Shown: piece by piece, positions 1-11,745 of the stretch
How positions within the stretch are numbered: position 1 is the first letter of the stretch
How the letters are laid out: the number at the start of each line of letters is the position of its first letter
DNA from: Hyalella azteca
Taxonomy: Eukaryota > Arthropoda > Malacostraca > Amphipoda > Hyalellidae
Reading direction: 5' to 3'
DNA: 64,000 bases
NCBI RefSeq assembly: GCF_000764305.2
Contig: NW_025939612.1
Coordinates: 95,137-159,136 of the forward strand
Translations under genes and position numbers: made by a program
Notes under the pieces: model-generated
Database searches by the model: none
The model's input: the letters and a program-made list of their open reading frames with translations, nothing else
What the model was told of the DNA's origin: nothing

Positions 1-258
1 CAAGTTGACCCAGCCTCCGTCTCATTCCGAAAATCTGCTCGTCGTAAAGTTGGTACAAATCAGAAATAGCCTGCTCGATGACATCGATTTAGCTTAATTT
101 TCCATCCATGAGTTTCTCGGACTCGTTCTGCAAGAACCGAAAATATTTTTATGATTTTCTCGTATTTTCTCGCTGACTATCTTCTATGGCTTAGTAATGC
201 TTTTCAATTTCAGACGATCGCACTGGACACTGACACCGGCAAATTTTTCGGCCACTTT
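1..258 (-). pseudogene. Dead copy of the coiled-coil gene fragment (partner 25249-25640)
   Basis: On the minus strand the sequence reads in the same frame as the coiled-coil segment at 25249-25640: KICRCQC, then RSSEIEK, then FRFLQNESEKLMDGKLS, then the DLYQLYDEQIFGMRRRLG stretch at the window edge. Here the frame is broken by several TAA codons: one after EIEKHY, one after NTRKS and one after GKLS. The partner copy has sense codons at those sites. This copy is therefore a pseudogene, and its 3' part lies beyond the left edge. I do not recognise the family; an internal gene of a mobile element is one alternative. Confidence 0.7.
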
Positions 259-1029
259 AATGTTCATTCCTTTCGCTGTTCTACTCACCAAAATTATCGA
301 AGGACTCGTCGAAATTTACTAAGGCGAACTCGTCCTCGGATACGCCTTCGCATTGATGCTGAATTTCTGATGCGTTGACTTCTGAATCAAGATCCATACG
401 CACAGGGGTGGCACTTATCTCATAAATTATTTAGACTTCATCGCCCACATCCAAATGATCCTGTACTGCCTCAGCAGCGCCGGAACTCTCTATCTTCATC
501 TTGTCGTTTACTCCGATATCAGAACTGCACGCGTTGATGTTTTTCGCTGGGCTTTCTTCTATGCTTTCTTAAGTCGACATTATTGACGTGGCGAAAATCA
601 ACTTATGTTCTTGCCGAGGTGCGAGACACTTCAGGTGTTTCGTCGTATTCTTGATACTCATTGAGATATCAAAATATTTTTCCGATTATTTTTGCCCGTA
701 TCAAGCGTTGAGATTACATATAATTTTAAAATTGCTGAGAAAAATGAGATGATAATACAACCATATTAAGCTCTTACTTGTCGCAGGCCTCAGTATTGAC
801 AGTCCCACATCCCAACACGAAAAATCGCGAAGAAAGTTTCCATGAAGTTTCAATTGTATGCACTTGAATTAGCAGCGCTATCATATTGCCAGTAATACAA
901 ACATCATTACAGTCGGCAATGCTCTATGTGGGTCTCAGTCGACAGTAGCAATGCTACAAAATTCATAGATTAAAAAGTTCGAGCAGTCGTAAAAGGGCAG
1001 CCCAGTTGTTACAGTTCAGAGTACCAAGA

Positions 1030-1245
1030 TTGGCGCAGAGAGGCGCGGGTTCGATCCCAGCTCTGTGCGCCAGTTTCTGGTCAGAATCGGCGAGGATGCC
1101 GGGCGGTTAAGCACAGCAGAATTGTAGCAGTGAGTTACGAGTTCGAGACCGCAACATGCTGTGAATATTCCGTCACGTTAAGAATCGGCGACAGGCCTAC
1201 GGCAACATAAACGCTGACGCTATTATTTATTTTATTATAATATGA
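1030..1245 (+). mobile_element. tRNA-derived SINE, copy 1
   Basis: The element has a B-box-like GGGTTCGATCCC at 1047-1058, then an A-box-like GGGCGGTTAAGC near 1101 (resembling class II Leu/Ser tRNAs), then a second B-box-like GAGTTCGAGACC at 1139-1150. It ends in AAGAATCGGCGACAGGCC and an ATT-rich tail. The same element is at 26700-26925. The 3' tail matches the end of the LINE remnant at 32670-32730, so the element probably used that LINE's reverse transcriptase. It does not fold as a single intact tRNA. Confidence 0.6.
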
Positions 1246-2007
1246 TCGCGAATATAGTGCTGAAAATATATCAACATTCAAATTATCACTAAACTCTGCC
1301 TGAAACGAACTCATCTAACAATTTAATATTTTAATTCAAGCCTCTTACATTGGTAATGAACTGTAAAATAAGGAAATTTGGCATCCACAACCTCTCATGA
1401 GTGGAGCGAGCTTCATGTGCACAAAAATGTGATAAATCTCGTTGGTTATAAGCAATTCGGAGTTTGCAAGATTTTCAATTTTGAATACCAAGAAATAGTA
1501 ATAAATTCACTGTATTATCCTCAGTAGCTGGTGCAGTTACCAATACATTATAGATAACCATTCACCATTCAAAGTTGGACGCTCCTTGTGGTACCTGAGA
1601 GCACATGTATTAAGTATCGGACGCATGCAAGAGCTGTTTGCTGTTTAACTAATCTCTTTAGGTAGTACGCTTTTACTTTATTCGTACCTGCTGCGATTAT
1701 CATCTTGTTGTAGCTAGTATTTTCCTCTCATTGTTGCTGTACTCGTTTATTCTTGCTTGTATTGGATAACTATATTCCATCATTTATGTTGATCGATGCA
1801 AGCAAGTATAACAAATGTTACGCGTGACTCAACCCAAGCTCACTCATATGGAAATAAAGAGTTTCTTTCGTCATCCATTGCTACCTAATTCTTTTCATTG
1901 CTTTCCCTGTTCATCAAACACAACATGCAATGTTTGTCTTATTGTTTGCCTCTGAAAAGACCAGCGATACCAAGCAATGATTCGTGTCGGTGGTCTTGCA
2001 ATGGTTG

Positions 2008-4139
2008 GTACGTGCATGTGCATGGGTGCGGCACAAAAGGTTTGTTTGCGTCTTTAATTGTAGTTTAAAAGTGTTCAAAAGTCGAAAAAACACTTTAAAG
2101 TATATAAACTACAAAAGAAGGTGATTAAGATTAAATAAATGGTATTTTTCATGCTCGCATCATATCATACGACTCGAAATACATTTTTAACTCCAGATAA
2201 GTCATGCTCCAGCTTCTACATCTACGCGCTAATTACTGATTTCCGCGCAAGTTACACATAATTCGTTCTTTATAACATCTAACTAATATTCTGTTGCTTA
2301 TCCTATAAACATTTATGTAGGTTATATATATATATATATATATATATCATGGAGTGGCATATATTTTTAAGTTTGTATTCACTTGCTTTTTTACTTATAA
2401 GCTCAATGTTCGGGCAGCTAACCTTGAACCTGATAAAATAACGTCCAACTCTTTTTTATCGCGTGGCACACTGCAGTGCACTTCTCCGCACAGTGCAGGT
2501 GTGATGTCAACAGTCTGTGTCAACCTAGCGAGTGAGTGGGAGGAACGTAGAATCTTTATGGGGATTAAAAATGAAAATGGCTTAAATTTTCTTATTGTTC
2601 TCAACAGCAATATTTTACCTTAAAATTTTGACTGTGACAACTCCAGGTTTGGAAGCTCTGTCCTTAATTGCGTTCTTTGATGTACGGGTTGCCATAGTAC
2701 TCAAGTCGTACATAGCCAAGTACATAGTCGAGTGTGAACTACACTCACGTTAAATAGAAGTAGATGAAAAGATTCTGGTAATATTTTATATAGCTGTGCC
2801 AATTTTTACTGTGACTCAAAGTCAATAAAATGCCTGCCTGACCATAATTCCGTAGTTTTTATTGAGTGGCAGCGAGTTATGTCCAAAACCAAGTTCCTTA
2901 ATTAATATTATTGTTTGTCAGACTTTTGTCATGTAATTACATTAAATCTATTTCATATGTAAAAATCGGGGTAACTGAAGATTCTTTGTTTTTATTAGTC
3001 GACTTGGCTAGGTGGGTATATAGTGTTAATAAAAATTTAGAATACAAATTCCACAATATGATCTTTGTGGACGGTCGTGATTATTATGTGAATTTGCTAA
3101 CATAAAAATTTATTTATTTGCTCACATAATTGCATTTATGTGACCCAACAATGAAAAATGAAACATGCGAATCCAAACATCAAGTGGTAGACTTGATGAT
3201 AAGTCGACTTCATCCGTCAGTTGATTGAAAGATGATATGACCGTGTTGTTTTTTGAAGAGGATTGACTAGAAAGCATTCACGAGTAAAAAGTAATGCTTG
3301 CTTCTATATCAATTTCAGTTATTTCACCTAAAATGAATTATCCTTTTATTCGATATCCATTTAAAAACATTGGCAGAGAAAACTTTCACTTTTCAGCGCC
3401 AAACAAACATGCAAATAATCATTCAAAAATTTCTGCCAACGCAATAATTGATCAATCATCACGTATCAAATTCCAGTTGTTTTGATATCCATTGGCATGA
3501 CAATACTCCCAATTATAGATAAAGGACCGAAGTATCTAGGAAGAAATAAATAATGCATATGTTACCTTAACTCTCACACATACAAAGTATGTTTTCTACG
3601 ATTAAGAACTTCTAAGTCCACGGATACCAAGATTTAAATGCCAATTTGCTAATTTATGGTTTCTAACATTGCCAAGAACATTCATATTTTTGAGACTACA
3701 ATTTGCATGATAGTTTTGCAGTTGATGAAAAGGCGGATATTGCGATATGGCTGAATCGTTCGTGATTATTTGGACAGACTTTAATGGAAGATACTTGGTC
3801 TAACTTGTTCACGTGTCACAACACTATTCCTACCGGGCTTTTCGAGTAATTTGCCACAGGTGCTTAACACTCACATCCGTGGGCACAGAAACCAGCAATC
3901 ACCGTCAACGGCCGTAAAACATTCTTAATATTCTATTCTGCACTCCTAACTTCAATTCTGTCTGTAAATTTGATCTGTCTGTTCTCTTAACTTGATTAAT
4001 TCTGTTCTATTAACTTAATTAATTAAAAAATTCACACTCGTAACTTCGATTCTGTTTAAAATCAGGAGAATGATCAAGAAATTTATTCTTCATTGCCACA
4101 CATCCCTGAATATGTTTTAAATTTTCGCTCTCTATGCAG
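2008..4139. other. AT-rich non-coding stretch, no gene seen
   Basis: No reading frame here looks protein-like, and I see no splice-flanked exon. It contains a (TA)n run at 2322-2347. The short open frames on both strands have unconvincing composition and overlap each other. The last ~30 bases before 4140 resemble a pyrimidine-rich 3' splice site leading into HSP70-like fragment A. Confidence 0.5.
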
Positions 4140-4696
4140 GCGACAGCCCGGCCCCCATGCCCCCCGTGGACCCCGCGCCACCGCCGGAGGGGGGCGGCCG
4201 GCCGAGATCTGCGGCGATCGGCATCGACTTCGGGACGAGCAAATGCTGCGTGGCTGCGGTGCGCGACGGTCGGGTGGACGTCCTGGAGAACGAGTTGGGG
4301 CAAAGGACGACGCCTTCCTGTGTTGCCTTTAACTCCCAGCAGCGACTAGTGGGCAGCGATGCCCTGGACCAGGCCGTTGTGAACTGCGCCAACACCGTGC
4401 ACGCCGTCAAGAGCTTCCTGGGGAGGACCTACGAAGAAGTGAAGGATATGTCTTCTCTCTGCAGAATTCAACCAACTTCCTACGATGGGAGATTTGAGAA
4501 CGCCGTTCAGTAGAAAAATTACGATCAGAGGCTGAGACACGAGCAGGTTGCCGCCATGCTGCTCGGGCAGATGAAGGACATCGCGGAATCCTCTCTGGGT
4601 TGCCCCGTGGACCGCGCGGTCATCTCGGTACCGGCTTCGTTCGGCAACGCGCAGCGACTCGCGGTAAAATGCGCCGCGCAAGTCGCAGGACTTGAA
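4140..4696 (+). pseudogene. HSP70-like fragment A (N-terminal ATPase half, truncated)
   Basis: HSP70s are ATP-driven chaperones; this fragment holds only the first half of the nucleotide-binding domain. The in-frame ATG at 4157 starts MPPVDPAPPPEGGGRP, followed by the phosphate-1 motif IGIDFGTSKCCV, the NTVHAVKSFLGR segment with the lysine equivalent to Hsc70 K71, and AAQVAGLEI. A TAG at 4511-4513 replaces a TAC Tyr codon kept in copies C and D, and homology to D stops at about 4696, where sequence shared with the METTL24-like gene region begins. The CAG/G at 4137-4140 matches the 3' splice site of copies B-D, but the preceding bases differ. The fragment is much more GC-rich than its surroundings. 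It is a pseudogene with at least two independent lesions. Confidence 0.88.
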
Positions 4697-4709
4697 ATAC
4701 AGGTGGAGG

Positions 4710-5065
4710 AAATATGTATAATGTTGTGTTGTCGCCGTCCCTCACCTCCCCTACCTTGATGCCTCCCAACATTTCCTGAACAATTAATATATTAGTGCAT
4801 ATAATGTCAATAATAATGTATAATGTTGTGTAATAAACTAACTAAGATTGTAATTAATTAACTAACTTATACTCACGCAATCAGACAACTGAAGCAAGCA
4901 ATGAATCCAGTGGATGAATCTGGTGCCAAAAATAATGTTGTGTAATTAACTATGAATGCCTCACGCAATCGGACAAATGAAGCAAGTAGTGAGTCCAACG
5001 ATATTTATTCAAATTGTTGAATCTCGTCAATTCTTGTAGGGATGGTTGCTCAAGTTCAATATGTG
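4710..5065 (+). repeat. Dispersed repeat shared with 13018-14255
   Basis: The order of blocks matches the METTL24-like gene region: CGCCGTCCCTCACCTCCCC, TTGATGCCTCCCAAC, an AATTAATATATTAGTGCAT stretch, then 'tcacgcaatcggacaaatga' and a segment ending in 'ttcaatatgtgg'. Copies lie at about 13019-13320 and 13634-13945, and a weaker partial copy near 5941-6010. The METTL24 exon start (minus strand, EMLGGIK) is included in the repeated part, so this is a piece of gene plus intron rather than an ordinary transposon. Confidence 0.75.
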
Positions 5066-5272
5066 GCCATTATCTATCAATCTCAATAAATTTACGTACC
5101 CTTGGCATTCCTAGAAGAAAACAAGGATAAAATTTAAACTCTACTTTTTGTGTACTTGTGTACTTGAATTGGGTTTCGAACTTCAGAGGCGATGCAAGAA
5201 CTGTCGCTGATAGAGACCCGTTTTAATTCATGAAATAATTTGAGCATCGAAATATTTCTTTCATTCACATAA

Positions 5273-5475
5273 TTGCTGCAGCCAGCTGCCTCTACTCACA
5301 AGATTGCTGCAGTCAGCTGCCTCTACTCACAAGATTGCTGCAGCCAGCTGAGATTTGTGCAGCCAGCTGCCTCTACTCACAAGATTTGTGCAGCCAGCTG
5401 CCTCTACTCACAAGATTTGTGCAGCCAGCTGCCTCTACTCACAAGATTTGTGCAGCCAGCTGCCTCTTCTATGAA
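5273..5475 (+). repeat. 31-bp minisatellite
   Basis: About six tandem units of 31 bp, built on GCAGCCAGCTGCCTCTACTC followed by ACAAGATT and a variable GCTGCA or TGTGCA joint. A related locus with only one or two units is at 15275-15310 and 15490-15535; there the flanking unit with 'cagaggcaatgcaa' is also shared. Open frames through it are by-products of the repeat. Confidence 0.9.
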
Positions 5476-5479
5476 GTCG

Positions 5480-7727
5480 AAAAAGTTGTGCCAGTTCAAA
5501 AATGGCGGAGGGGGGAAGGTAAGGGGGGTATTGTTCTCCTCCCACGTGTCGGGTGCGTTGACATGGCGACGGGAGCGCTGGTCTTCAGCGTCGCCTGTGG
5601 GCCGAGGACCTTACAAGTACCAAGCAAAGCTTTAGGTTTTTAATAATTTAAACTATTAGTGAATGTGAGAAAAATGTGTGTTAATGGCGAAGTATGATCT
5701 TTTTTGGCGGTGTTTTAAAGTTTGAATCGTTTTTGTGGATATATTGAAGGCATTAAAATATTAGGTTTGTCGGAAATTTTCAGCGATAAATCGGTGTCGG
5801 CCTTACGCTGTCGAGTTTATCGAGTTCGGAGTTTGATAGGTAACATGATTAATGAGCTGGATCATTCATCCAAGAGTACCTGCATTACAAATAAAGTTAG
5901 TAAATAATTGCATGCTTTTAAAAATGTATCTGCATTCTATAATTCTTTGTGAGTAATCATAATTGTCTCACACAATCGGACAAATAAAGAGAATAGAGTC
6001 AGCTGATATTTATTCAAATTGATTTGAACGTGCAACTGGCGTTGATCGGGCCAGTTGTATGAGGAAGCCGAATACGAAAGTTCATATGCTGGAGTCTAGA
6101 AATCTTGGAAGAACGAGCGATTCAGTGAAGTGGTATTGAATGCAGAATTTCAAGTTCCTTAATGATGTTGCCCCGACGAGTCCCAGATACTGAAATGAAA
6201 ATTTAACTGCTTACAAAACAATCAATTGATCAGATACTACCTATGTAGCAACTAATTCCAAATTATGCATCAATTAATAAGGAATAAATGACTAAATTAA
6301 CGGACCTAAGATTTTGGTGCGTCTCAGTGCTTAAAGCAGTTGGGAGGCATGTAAGAAATATAGAGGAAATCAGTCGAAGGAAGGTACTCTAGACGGAAAA
6401 GTAGAAAAGGACAGTTTGAGATTTTGACGTTGGAAAATTGAAGATAAAGATATTGAATCGTGGGTCACAGCACAGGAAACTAGTTCCTCTGCCAATATCA
6501 GAGACCACGTTTAACTAATTGAAATTTGAGCCATCAGTAATTGAATATTGATTTGTTTAGAGTACCATAGAATAACATTGCGTACAGAGCGTAAATAATT
6601 AAATGGAAAAAAGCAACATTCACACGAACAAAAAGATAGTGAAAAAGTAATCGGGAAGACGTTTAGAATTGCTGAATCTCCCGATGCTTCTCCGGCTTAA
6701 GTCGCTGTATACTTAAGAGTTGAAATGAATAACTGAGAATTTATGCAGATTTGAGATAAAGCACGGTACGAGATGGATGACTCTACAATATGAGAGCTGA
6801 TAAAGGAATGCTGGTCCTAGCCGATACTTGCTACCTACTTAAACTACGGAAAAACTGAATACAACAAAACTCTGAATACAACACAAACAAAACAACAACA
6901 TCAAGCTAACAAATTTTACGAAGAACTACAAATAATATCAATGGTGGGAAAAATTTCCCACATCTTCAAAGTTCAAAACATGCATATTTTAATTAAAATT
7001 TTCCGCAGTATTCCAAGAGCCAGACTCGCGATACCAAACATCTTGACATCCACGCCATCAAATAATGATCACACGTCGCCGACATTATCATCACATCACT
7101 GGACCCCATTTGTATCTGAAAAAGTTTCTGGACCCGCGACTACAAAATAATACTTAAACAGTTCTATTGATAAAGCTATAAGTCTGTAATGAAATATCAA
7201 GTGATGAATGAAAGATAAGTTTTGGGTAGAATATCTTTGGCCAGTGAGCGGTGCTCAGCTAACTAGTGCGCACTCACTGGAGAAGACACGTGGCCCCGCT
7301 GAGTTCTGCTCTGATCTGAGAAATAGAGAAAAATGTCCGGACTTAGTGAAAAGAGCCTTTAGAAAAGATGAAACGCCTTTAGAAAAGTTTGTCGATATTC
7401 TTCTTACATTTTAATAGAAGTAAAAACATAATATAAATAATTTGAACGGGGAATTCAGACATGAGCACATTTTGTATTCACTGAGGTTGACAATAATTTT
7501 AAACTTTTTTAACCGAAGAGGAATGAGCGCTAATTAATATAAATAATTTAAAAATCTTCAGTGGCACACAAACAAATAATAGCCTTTGATACAAGGCTTC
7601 CCTTCCACCAAGCTTTTTTCGTGATATGAACAAAACTCACGCGTTGTCCGTGTAGAGCAGCGTGATGGTGACGATGGTGCAAGAGGCGGTCACACACAAA
7701 TATAGGCGGTGCAAGGGTCGCACGGCG
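5480..7727. other. Non-coding, no recognisable gene
   Basis: The only structure I see is a weak copy of the 4900-5060 repeat near 5941-6010. The open frames here (for example 5722-5907, 6941-7150, 7208-7414) have no recognisable motif, no convincing splice context and no second copy in the window. Confidence 0.45.
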
Positions 7728-8035
7728 GCGTAGGGCGACATGTTCCTAGTTCTGCCACCTGTTCAACTGGGCGCTGCTTGTTCAGGCGGCGTAGGGCGAC
7801 ATGTTCCTAGTTCTGCCACCTGTTCAACCGGGCGCTGCTTGTTCAGGCGGCGTAGGGCGACATGTTCCTAGTTCTGCCACCTGTTCAACTGGGCGCTGCT
7901 TGTTCAGGCGGCGTAGGGCGACATGTTCCTTGTTCTGCCACCTGTTCAACTGGGCGCTGCTTGTTCAGGCGGCGTAGGGCGACATGTTCCTTGTTCTGCC
8001 ACCTGTTCAACTGGGCGCTGCTTGTTCAGGTGGAC
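7728..8035 (+). repeat. 61-bp tandem repeat, about five units
   Basis: The unit includes GGCGGCGTAGGGCGACATGT, then TTCTGCCACCTGTTCAAC and GGGCGCTGCTTGTTCA. It repeats every 61 bp about five times with only point differences (for example CCTAGTT versus CCTTGTT, CAACTGG versus CAACCGG). The repeat is GC-rich compared with its flanks. Confidence 0.95.
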
Positions 8036-8084
8036 GGCTGAACTCGTACACGCGTCGCCCTCGCGCTGGGCCAATGAAACTTAT

Positions 8085-8560
8085 AAATTATAACTCAGTA
8101 CTCACTGCAGTGAGTGACAGAGAGCGCATTTTCTCGTCGACGAAAACGTGAAGTCACGGACGGACAGACGGATGGACAGACAGACGGACAGACGGACAGA
8201 CAGACAGACGGACGGACGGACGGACAGACATGGCGAACACAATAGTGCAATTTTTCCATAAATGAGAAAATGCGCTAAAAATGCGCTAAGAATCTCGGTG
8301 CGTGTATTATTTATTTATTATGTCAATTATTTATGAGATCAAGACCTGGGTTATCTTACATATTTTCGGAAAGGCCAATCTTCAACCAATTTTAAACTAT
8401 AATCTAAATCATGACACATTCCAGAATATTCTTAAAATCAACGAAAATGTCAAGTCACGGACAGACAGACGGACGGGCGGACGGACATAACGAGCACAAT
8501 AGCGTCTTTTTCCGCAAATGAGAAAATTCTCTAAAAAGAGCTTTTTAATGAGCTTTTTTA
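8085..8560 (+). repeat. Dispersed repeat with 16-bp palindrome and GGAC/CAGA microsatellite
   Basis: The core holds the perfect palindrome ACTCACTGCAGTGAGT, then ACAGAGAGCGCATTTTCTCG, then TCGACGAAAACGTGAAGTCA and a (GGACAGAC)n microsatellite ending in a 'catggcga' motif. Other copies of the same order lie at about 15588-15760 and 38565-38720, and a partial second copy follows at 8440-8530. A constant core with a variable microsatellite is typical of short non-autonomous DNA elements, but I could not define terminal inverted repeats or a target duplication. Confidence 0.7.
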
Positions 8561-9260
8561 AACCTTAAATGGCCCGTGATTTTGTCGACGAAATGTTTCT
8601 ATATAAGAGGCTGGTATTTTTATCATATATTAATGATTTTTGGGTATTCACTCGTCAATTGTGCAAATGCGCTATCTTGAATTCAGTTTTATACTATAAA
8701 ATATAAATGTTGCGTATGTTCAATGTATTTCGGATTGTTTGCCAATGCTTGATTGCTAAAAATATCATTATGGTTATAATGTTTAGCCAATAAAAGTTTA
8801 GTTGTAATTCGTGTTTCGTTTCGAAAGCAACGTGATTGCGTTCCATCGTTTTACTTAAGCACGAATGAGATAGGATGCGTGAGTAATGTGAAGAAATGCG
8901 TAACGAATGAAAACTTAGGGGAAACAAAAAGTAAGGTAAAGAAAACTGTCGGTCTCGCTGTTTCTCATTCAGATAATTACGAAAGATCGAAAATTCTCCG
9001 TGCTTTTTTTCTGGGCCGTAAAAATAAGAAACTTTTATGAAGTTTAGCTAGGCCTAAAAATTCAGTGTCTTCACACTGCGATTTACTATTTATTTGACAT
9101 ATGTTTATAGCCAAAAATTAATAACAGAAACTACATTAAAGTTAACTGAAAACTTAAAGTTAACTGAAACAGTCGTAAAAATATCAATTTTCTTAGGCTA
9201 GCTGCCGGACGGAAAAAAAATTTACTAATGCAGTTAATTTCACTTGAGATTCGAGAGACG
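8560..9260 (+). repeat. Diverged duplicated flank (partner about 15770-16475)
   Basis: This stretch aligns with 15770-16475 with many substitutions and small indels, for example the 'gaatgaaaactta' and 'cagtgtcttca' blocks in both. Homology is clear but much weaker than in the next 785 bp to the right, where the two copies are almost identical. No gene is seen. Confidence 0.65.
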
Positions 9261-10045
9261 CCAACACCGAGCCGCTGCCAGCGACAACAATAACTGACGC
9301 TAACTGCACTTGGGTTTGGGGTGAGCAGCAGGGGTGTGTCAGCTGAGACATCAGCCGAACACTTGTTTCCTGATACCTGGAGACATGCAGTACAGGTGTG
9401 TACACTGTGGGGCAGGTGTGTACACTGTGGGGCAGGTGTTTACACTGTGGGGCAGGTGTGTACACTGTGGGCAGGTGTGTACACTGTGGGGCAGGTGTTT
9501 ACACTGTGGGGCAGGTGTTTACACTGTGGGGCAGGTGTGTACACTGTGGGGCAGGTGTGTACACTGTGGGGCAGGTGTGTACACTGTGGGCAGGTGTGTA
9601 CACTGTGGGGCAGGTGTTTACACTGTGGGGCAGGTGTGTACACTGTGGGGCAGGTGTGTACACTGTGGGGCAGGTGTGTACACCGTGGGGCAGGTGGTAT
9701 CGTGTATGGCAGGTGGAATCATGTATGACAGGTGGTATCATGTATCGTAGATGGTATCCCCAGGTGTCACTCATGCAATAATCTGGCACCAGAAGGAGAC
9801 CTAAACTTACAAAAATGTAATTGAAATAAATTCATACCAGAAGACCATAAGAATTTCAGAATTATTTCACGTATTTCCGGACTACATGTCCCAGGTACGT
9901 GAATTTCATAGTTTCACACAGCGAGAAAAACTCCACGGGTATTGCAACCAGGGTTTGATTTACCTGCACGTGAATGTTAACATAGAATTTAACATATTTT
10001 GTTAGACATAATGCAAATAAATGTAAGCCATTGATGATTATTTGC
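9261..10045 (+). repeat. Near-identical duplication, copy 1 (partner 16476-17260)
   Basis: The block matches 16476-17260 (offset 7215) almost perfectly, including every variant unit of the enclosed 20-bp minisatellite. I noticed one substitution near 9321/16536. Identity stops abruptly at 10045, where copy 1 goes on with TACTGATTAC and copy 2 with AGTACAGGAC. Confidence 0.92.
9391..9680 (+). repeat. 20-bp minisatellite (VNTR), copy 1
   Basis: About fourteen units of CAGGTGTGTACACTGTGGGG, with GTTTACAC variants and two units one base shorter. Because 20 is not a multiple of three, all frames read the same repeated peptides, so the open frames here on both strands are artefacts of the repeat. 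Other arrays: 16606-16895 (same unit order) and 21926-22001 (about four units). Confidence 0.95.
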
Positions 10046-11745
10046 AATCCTTACTGATTACTATGATTATGATTATGACTGATTATTGATAAGTAGTATG
10101 ATTATTAGTATGACCTCAACTGAATTTCTTAGGCGTAAGATGAATGATTAATGAATGAGCAAATCCTAATTCTATTCCAATTTTCTCATTTTTGCGAGTA
10201 CAGGTTAATTTATAAAGTTTGTCAAAATTTTAATTAATCAATAATTGCGGAATAACACCGAAAGTAATGTATTAGTGCCGCTCTTTGCATTACAGATAAA
10301 TACTTTGATAGGCGAATTCAAATATGCAAATATAACTTTTGCACTGGAAAAAAATAAGATTTTCAAGTGAATTATTTGAGCAAAATATTTCTATACTTTA
10401 TACTTTACATACGCTTTTACAATGTAAAGAAATATAATGTATCGAATATAACTTTGTAACTGGTTCGAGTGACAACTTTTAGCAAGTTTCAAGTTACTGA
10501 TGATTACCACATTTTTACATCAAGCAAATGTTAGTGAGGCAAATCTTAGTTCGTCTCAACTCAGAATGATTTTCAACATGCTAGGTACGCAACGTATCAA
10601 AAAAATTATAAATGAAGTTACCCCATGGCTTCCACCATCAGTTGTTTTTACTCGTCAAGTCGATCAGAAATGCTTCACAAGGAAATTCTCCATGAAAATG
10701 TTCCTATTCATGCGCCTAAGCTCAAATCGTACAACTTCTTCGTTGATGCGTGCGGCGATATAGACATGGGAAATAAATTCGTAAATTCTCATTAAATATA
10801 TACATCATTTCGGCTAAACACTAAACAGAGTTATTTCAAACTTGTGTGAACACACAGCCACTCACTTTGGAGTTTAGGAATATCATAAACTTGCGTGGTT
10901 GTTAGATACTTAAAAAGTTAAAAATGAAAAAAGTATGAAGTTTAAGAGTAGGAAATATAAAAATTTTCATACGAAAGTATTCAAGTCTTGACGGGGTTTA
11001 GTATGCAGCATTCAAATAGGAAAACCCTTTCACTACCGGCCTTGTTACAGCGTCAGGTAAGTTTTACGGACCAAGGATCATTAAACCTTATCAATTAATA
11101 ATTTAAAATGAATCCTCGTCTCTTTTACTTAATTACCTTCGTGAGTATTCTGTTCGAAAAGCAAAATAAATTCCCTAGTTCAGTTAATATACTAGATGAA
11201 ATATCTACATAGGATTTACCACTTCATTATCAGTTTAAAACTATATTTCCGCTCATTTTCGCACAAGACATTGGCAGGTTTAATAAATGTAGTGTTCTTC
11301 GTACACATTAGACGTGTTGAAGAGTTTCAAAGTTCAACATTATTTCAGTCAGAGTCGGCGAACTACTCTATTTTACATCGTATTAATTACAGGCCCATTC
11401 TTCATCATAGACAGCTATGAAATATACTGATTTTACATAAAACTTTGTATTCACATTATCATGAAAAGATTTTATTCTAACAAATCTTGTTTAAGAGATT
11501 TTTGAAAGATTATCGAGCAATCGTTTAGCTTTATCAATATTTTTCAATCCAGATTCCTAATATTTTTTATTGTTTTGAACAATCAACTTAGAACAAAAAT
11601 AATCGGTGCGAACGACCGAACTAAGTTGATTTTTAAATCTTGTCTATCTTCAATATTTGTATTTTGAATAATTACTCAATCATCGATATTCAATTATGAG
11701 CTGAATTATCTTGTTGAAAGACTCAAGCTCAATAACTACTCTTTT
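9690..11745 (+). repeat. Segmental duplication, copy 1 (partner 22003-24043)
   Basis: The block aligns with 22003-24043 in direct orientation with scattered substitutions and short indels. It ends at 11745 within codons of the METTL24-like exon (minus strand), so the partner holds only the last codons and the 3' flank of that gene. Confidence 0.9.
10625..10795 (+). CDS. Small ORF conserved in both duplication copies, unknown
   Basis: The frame has an ATG in good context (CCCATGG) and 56 codons ending in TAA, starting MASTISCFYSSSRSEML and ending CGDIDMGNKFVNSH. The partner copy at 22924-23094 keeps the same length and frame with only a few changes (MAFTISCF). I do not recognise the peptide. 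The duplication may be too young for frame conservation to mean much, so this is only a candidate; an exon of a larger gene is an alternative. Confidence 0.25.
   Translation: MASTISCFYSSSRSEMLHKEILHENVPIHAPKLKSYNFFVDACGDIDMGNKFVNSH

Larger units (their letters stand above)
1..2007 (+). repeat. Segmental duplication, copy 1 (partner 25351-27705)
   Basis: This block aligns by eye, base for base over long stretches, with 25351-27705 in the same orientation. It begins before the window edge and stops at about 2007, where copy 1 continues with GGTACGTGCATG and copy 2 with GTTTTCGTTGGTACC. Copy 2 carries two insertions absent here: about 200 bp near 25770-25970 and a MITE at 26554-26696. Both copies contain the same tRNA-derived SINE and part of a coiled-coil gene. 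Confidence 0.9.

Noticed and set aside
1047..1150. tRNA gene suggested by B-box-like motifs
   Set aside because: No cloverleaf can be completed around either motif and the unit has a LINE-type tail; a SINE fits better.
2354..2623. Overlapping open frames on both strands near 2354-2623
   Set aside because: No family resemblance, no splice signals, and both strands are open over the same interval.
4019..4410. Arg/Pro/Ala-rich open frames antisense or out of frame to HSP70-like A, also around B, C and D
   Set aside because: GC-rich HSP70 exons leave other frames open; only the IGIDFGTSK frame has family motifs.
9321..9789. Several open frames of 67-138 codons on both strands (CTLWGRC, VYTVGQ, PQCTHLPHS repeats), repeated at 16465-17004
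   Set aside because: They are all produced by the 20-bp minisatellite, whose period makes all frames read alike; only shadows, no gene.
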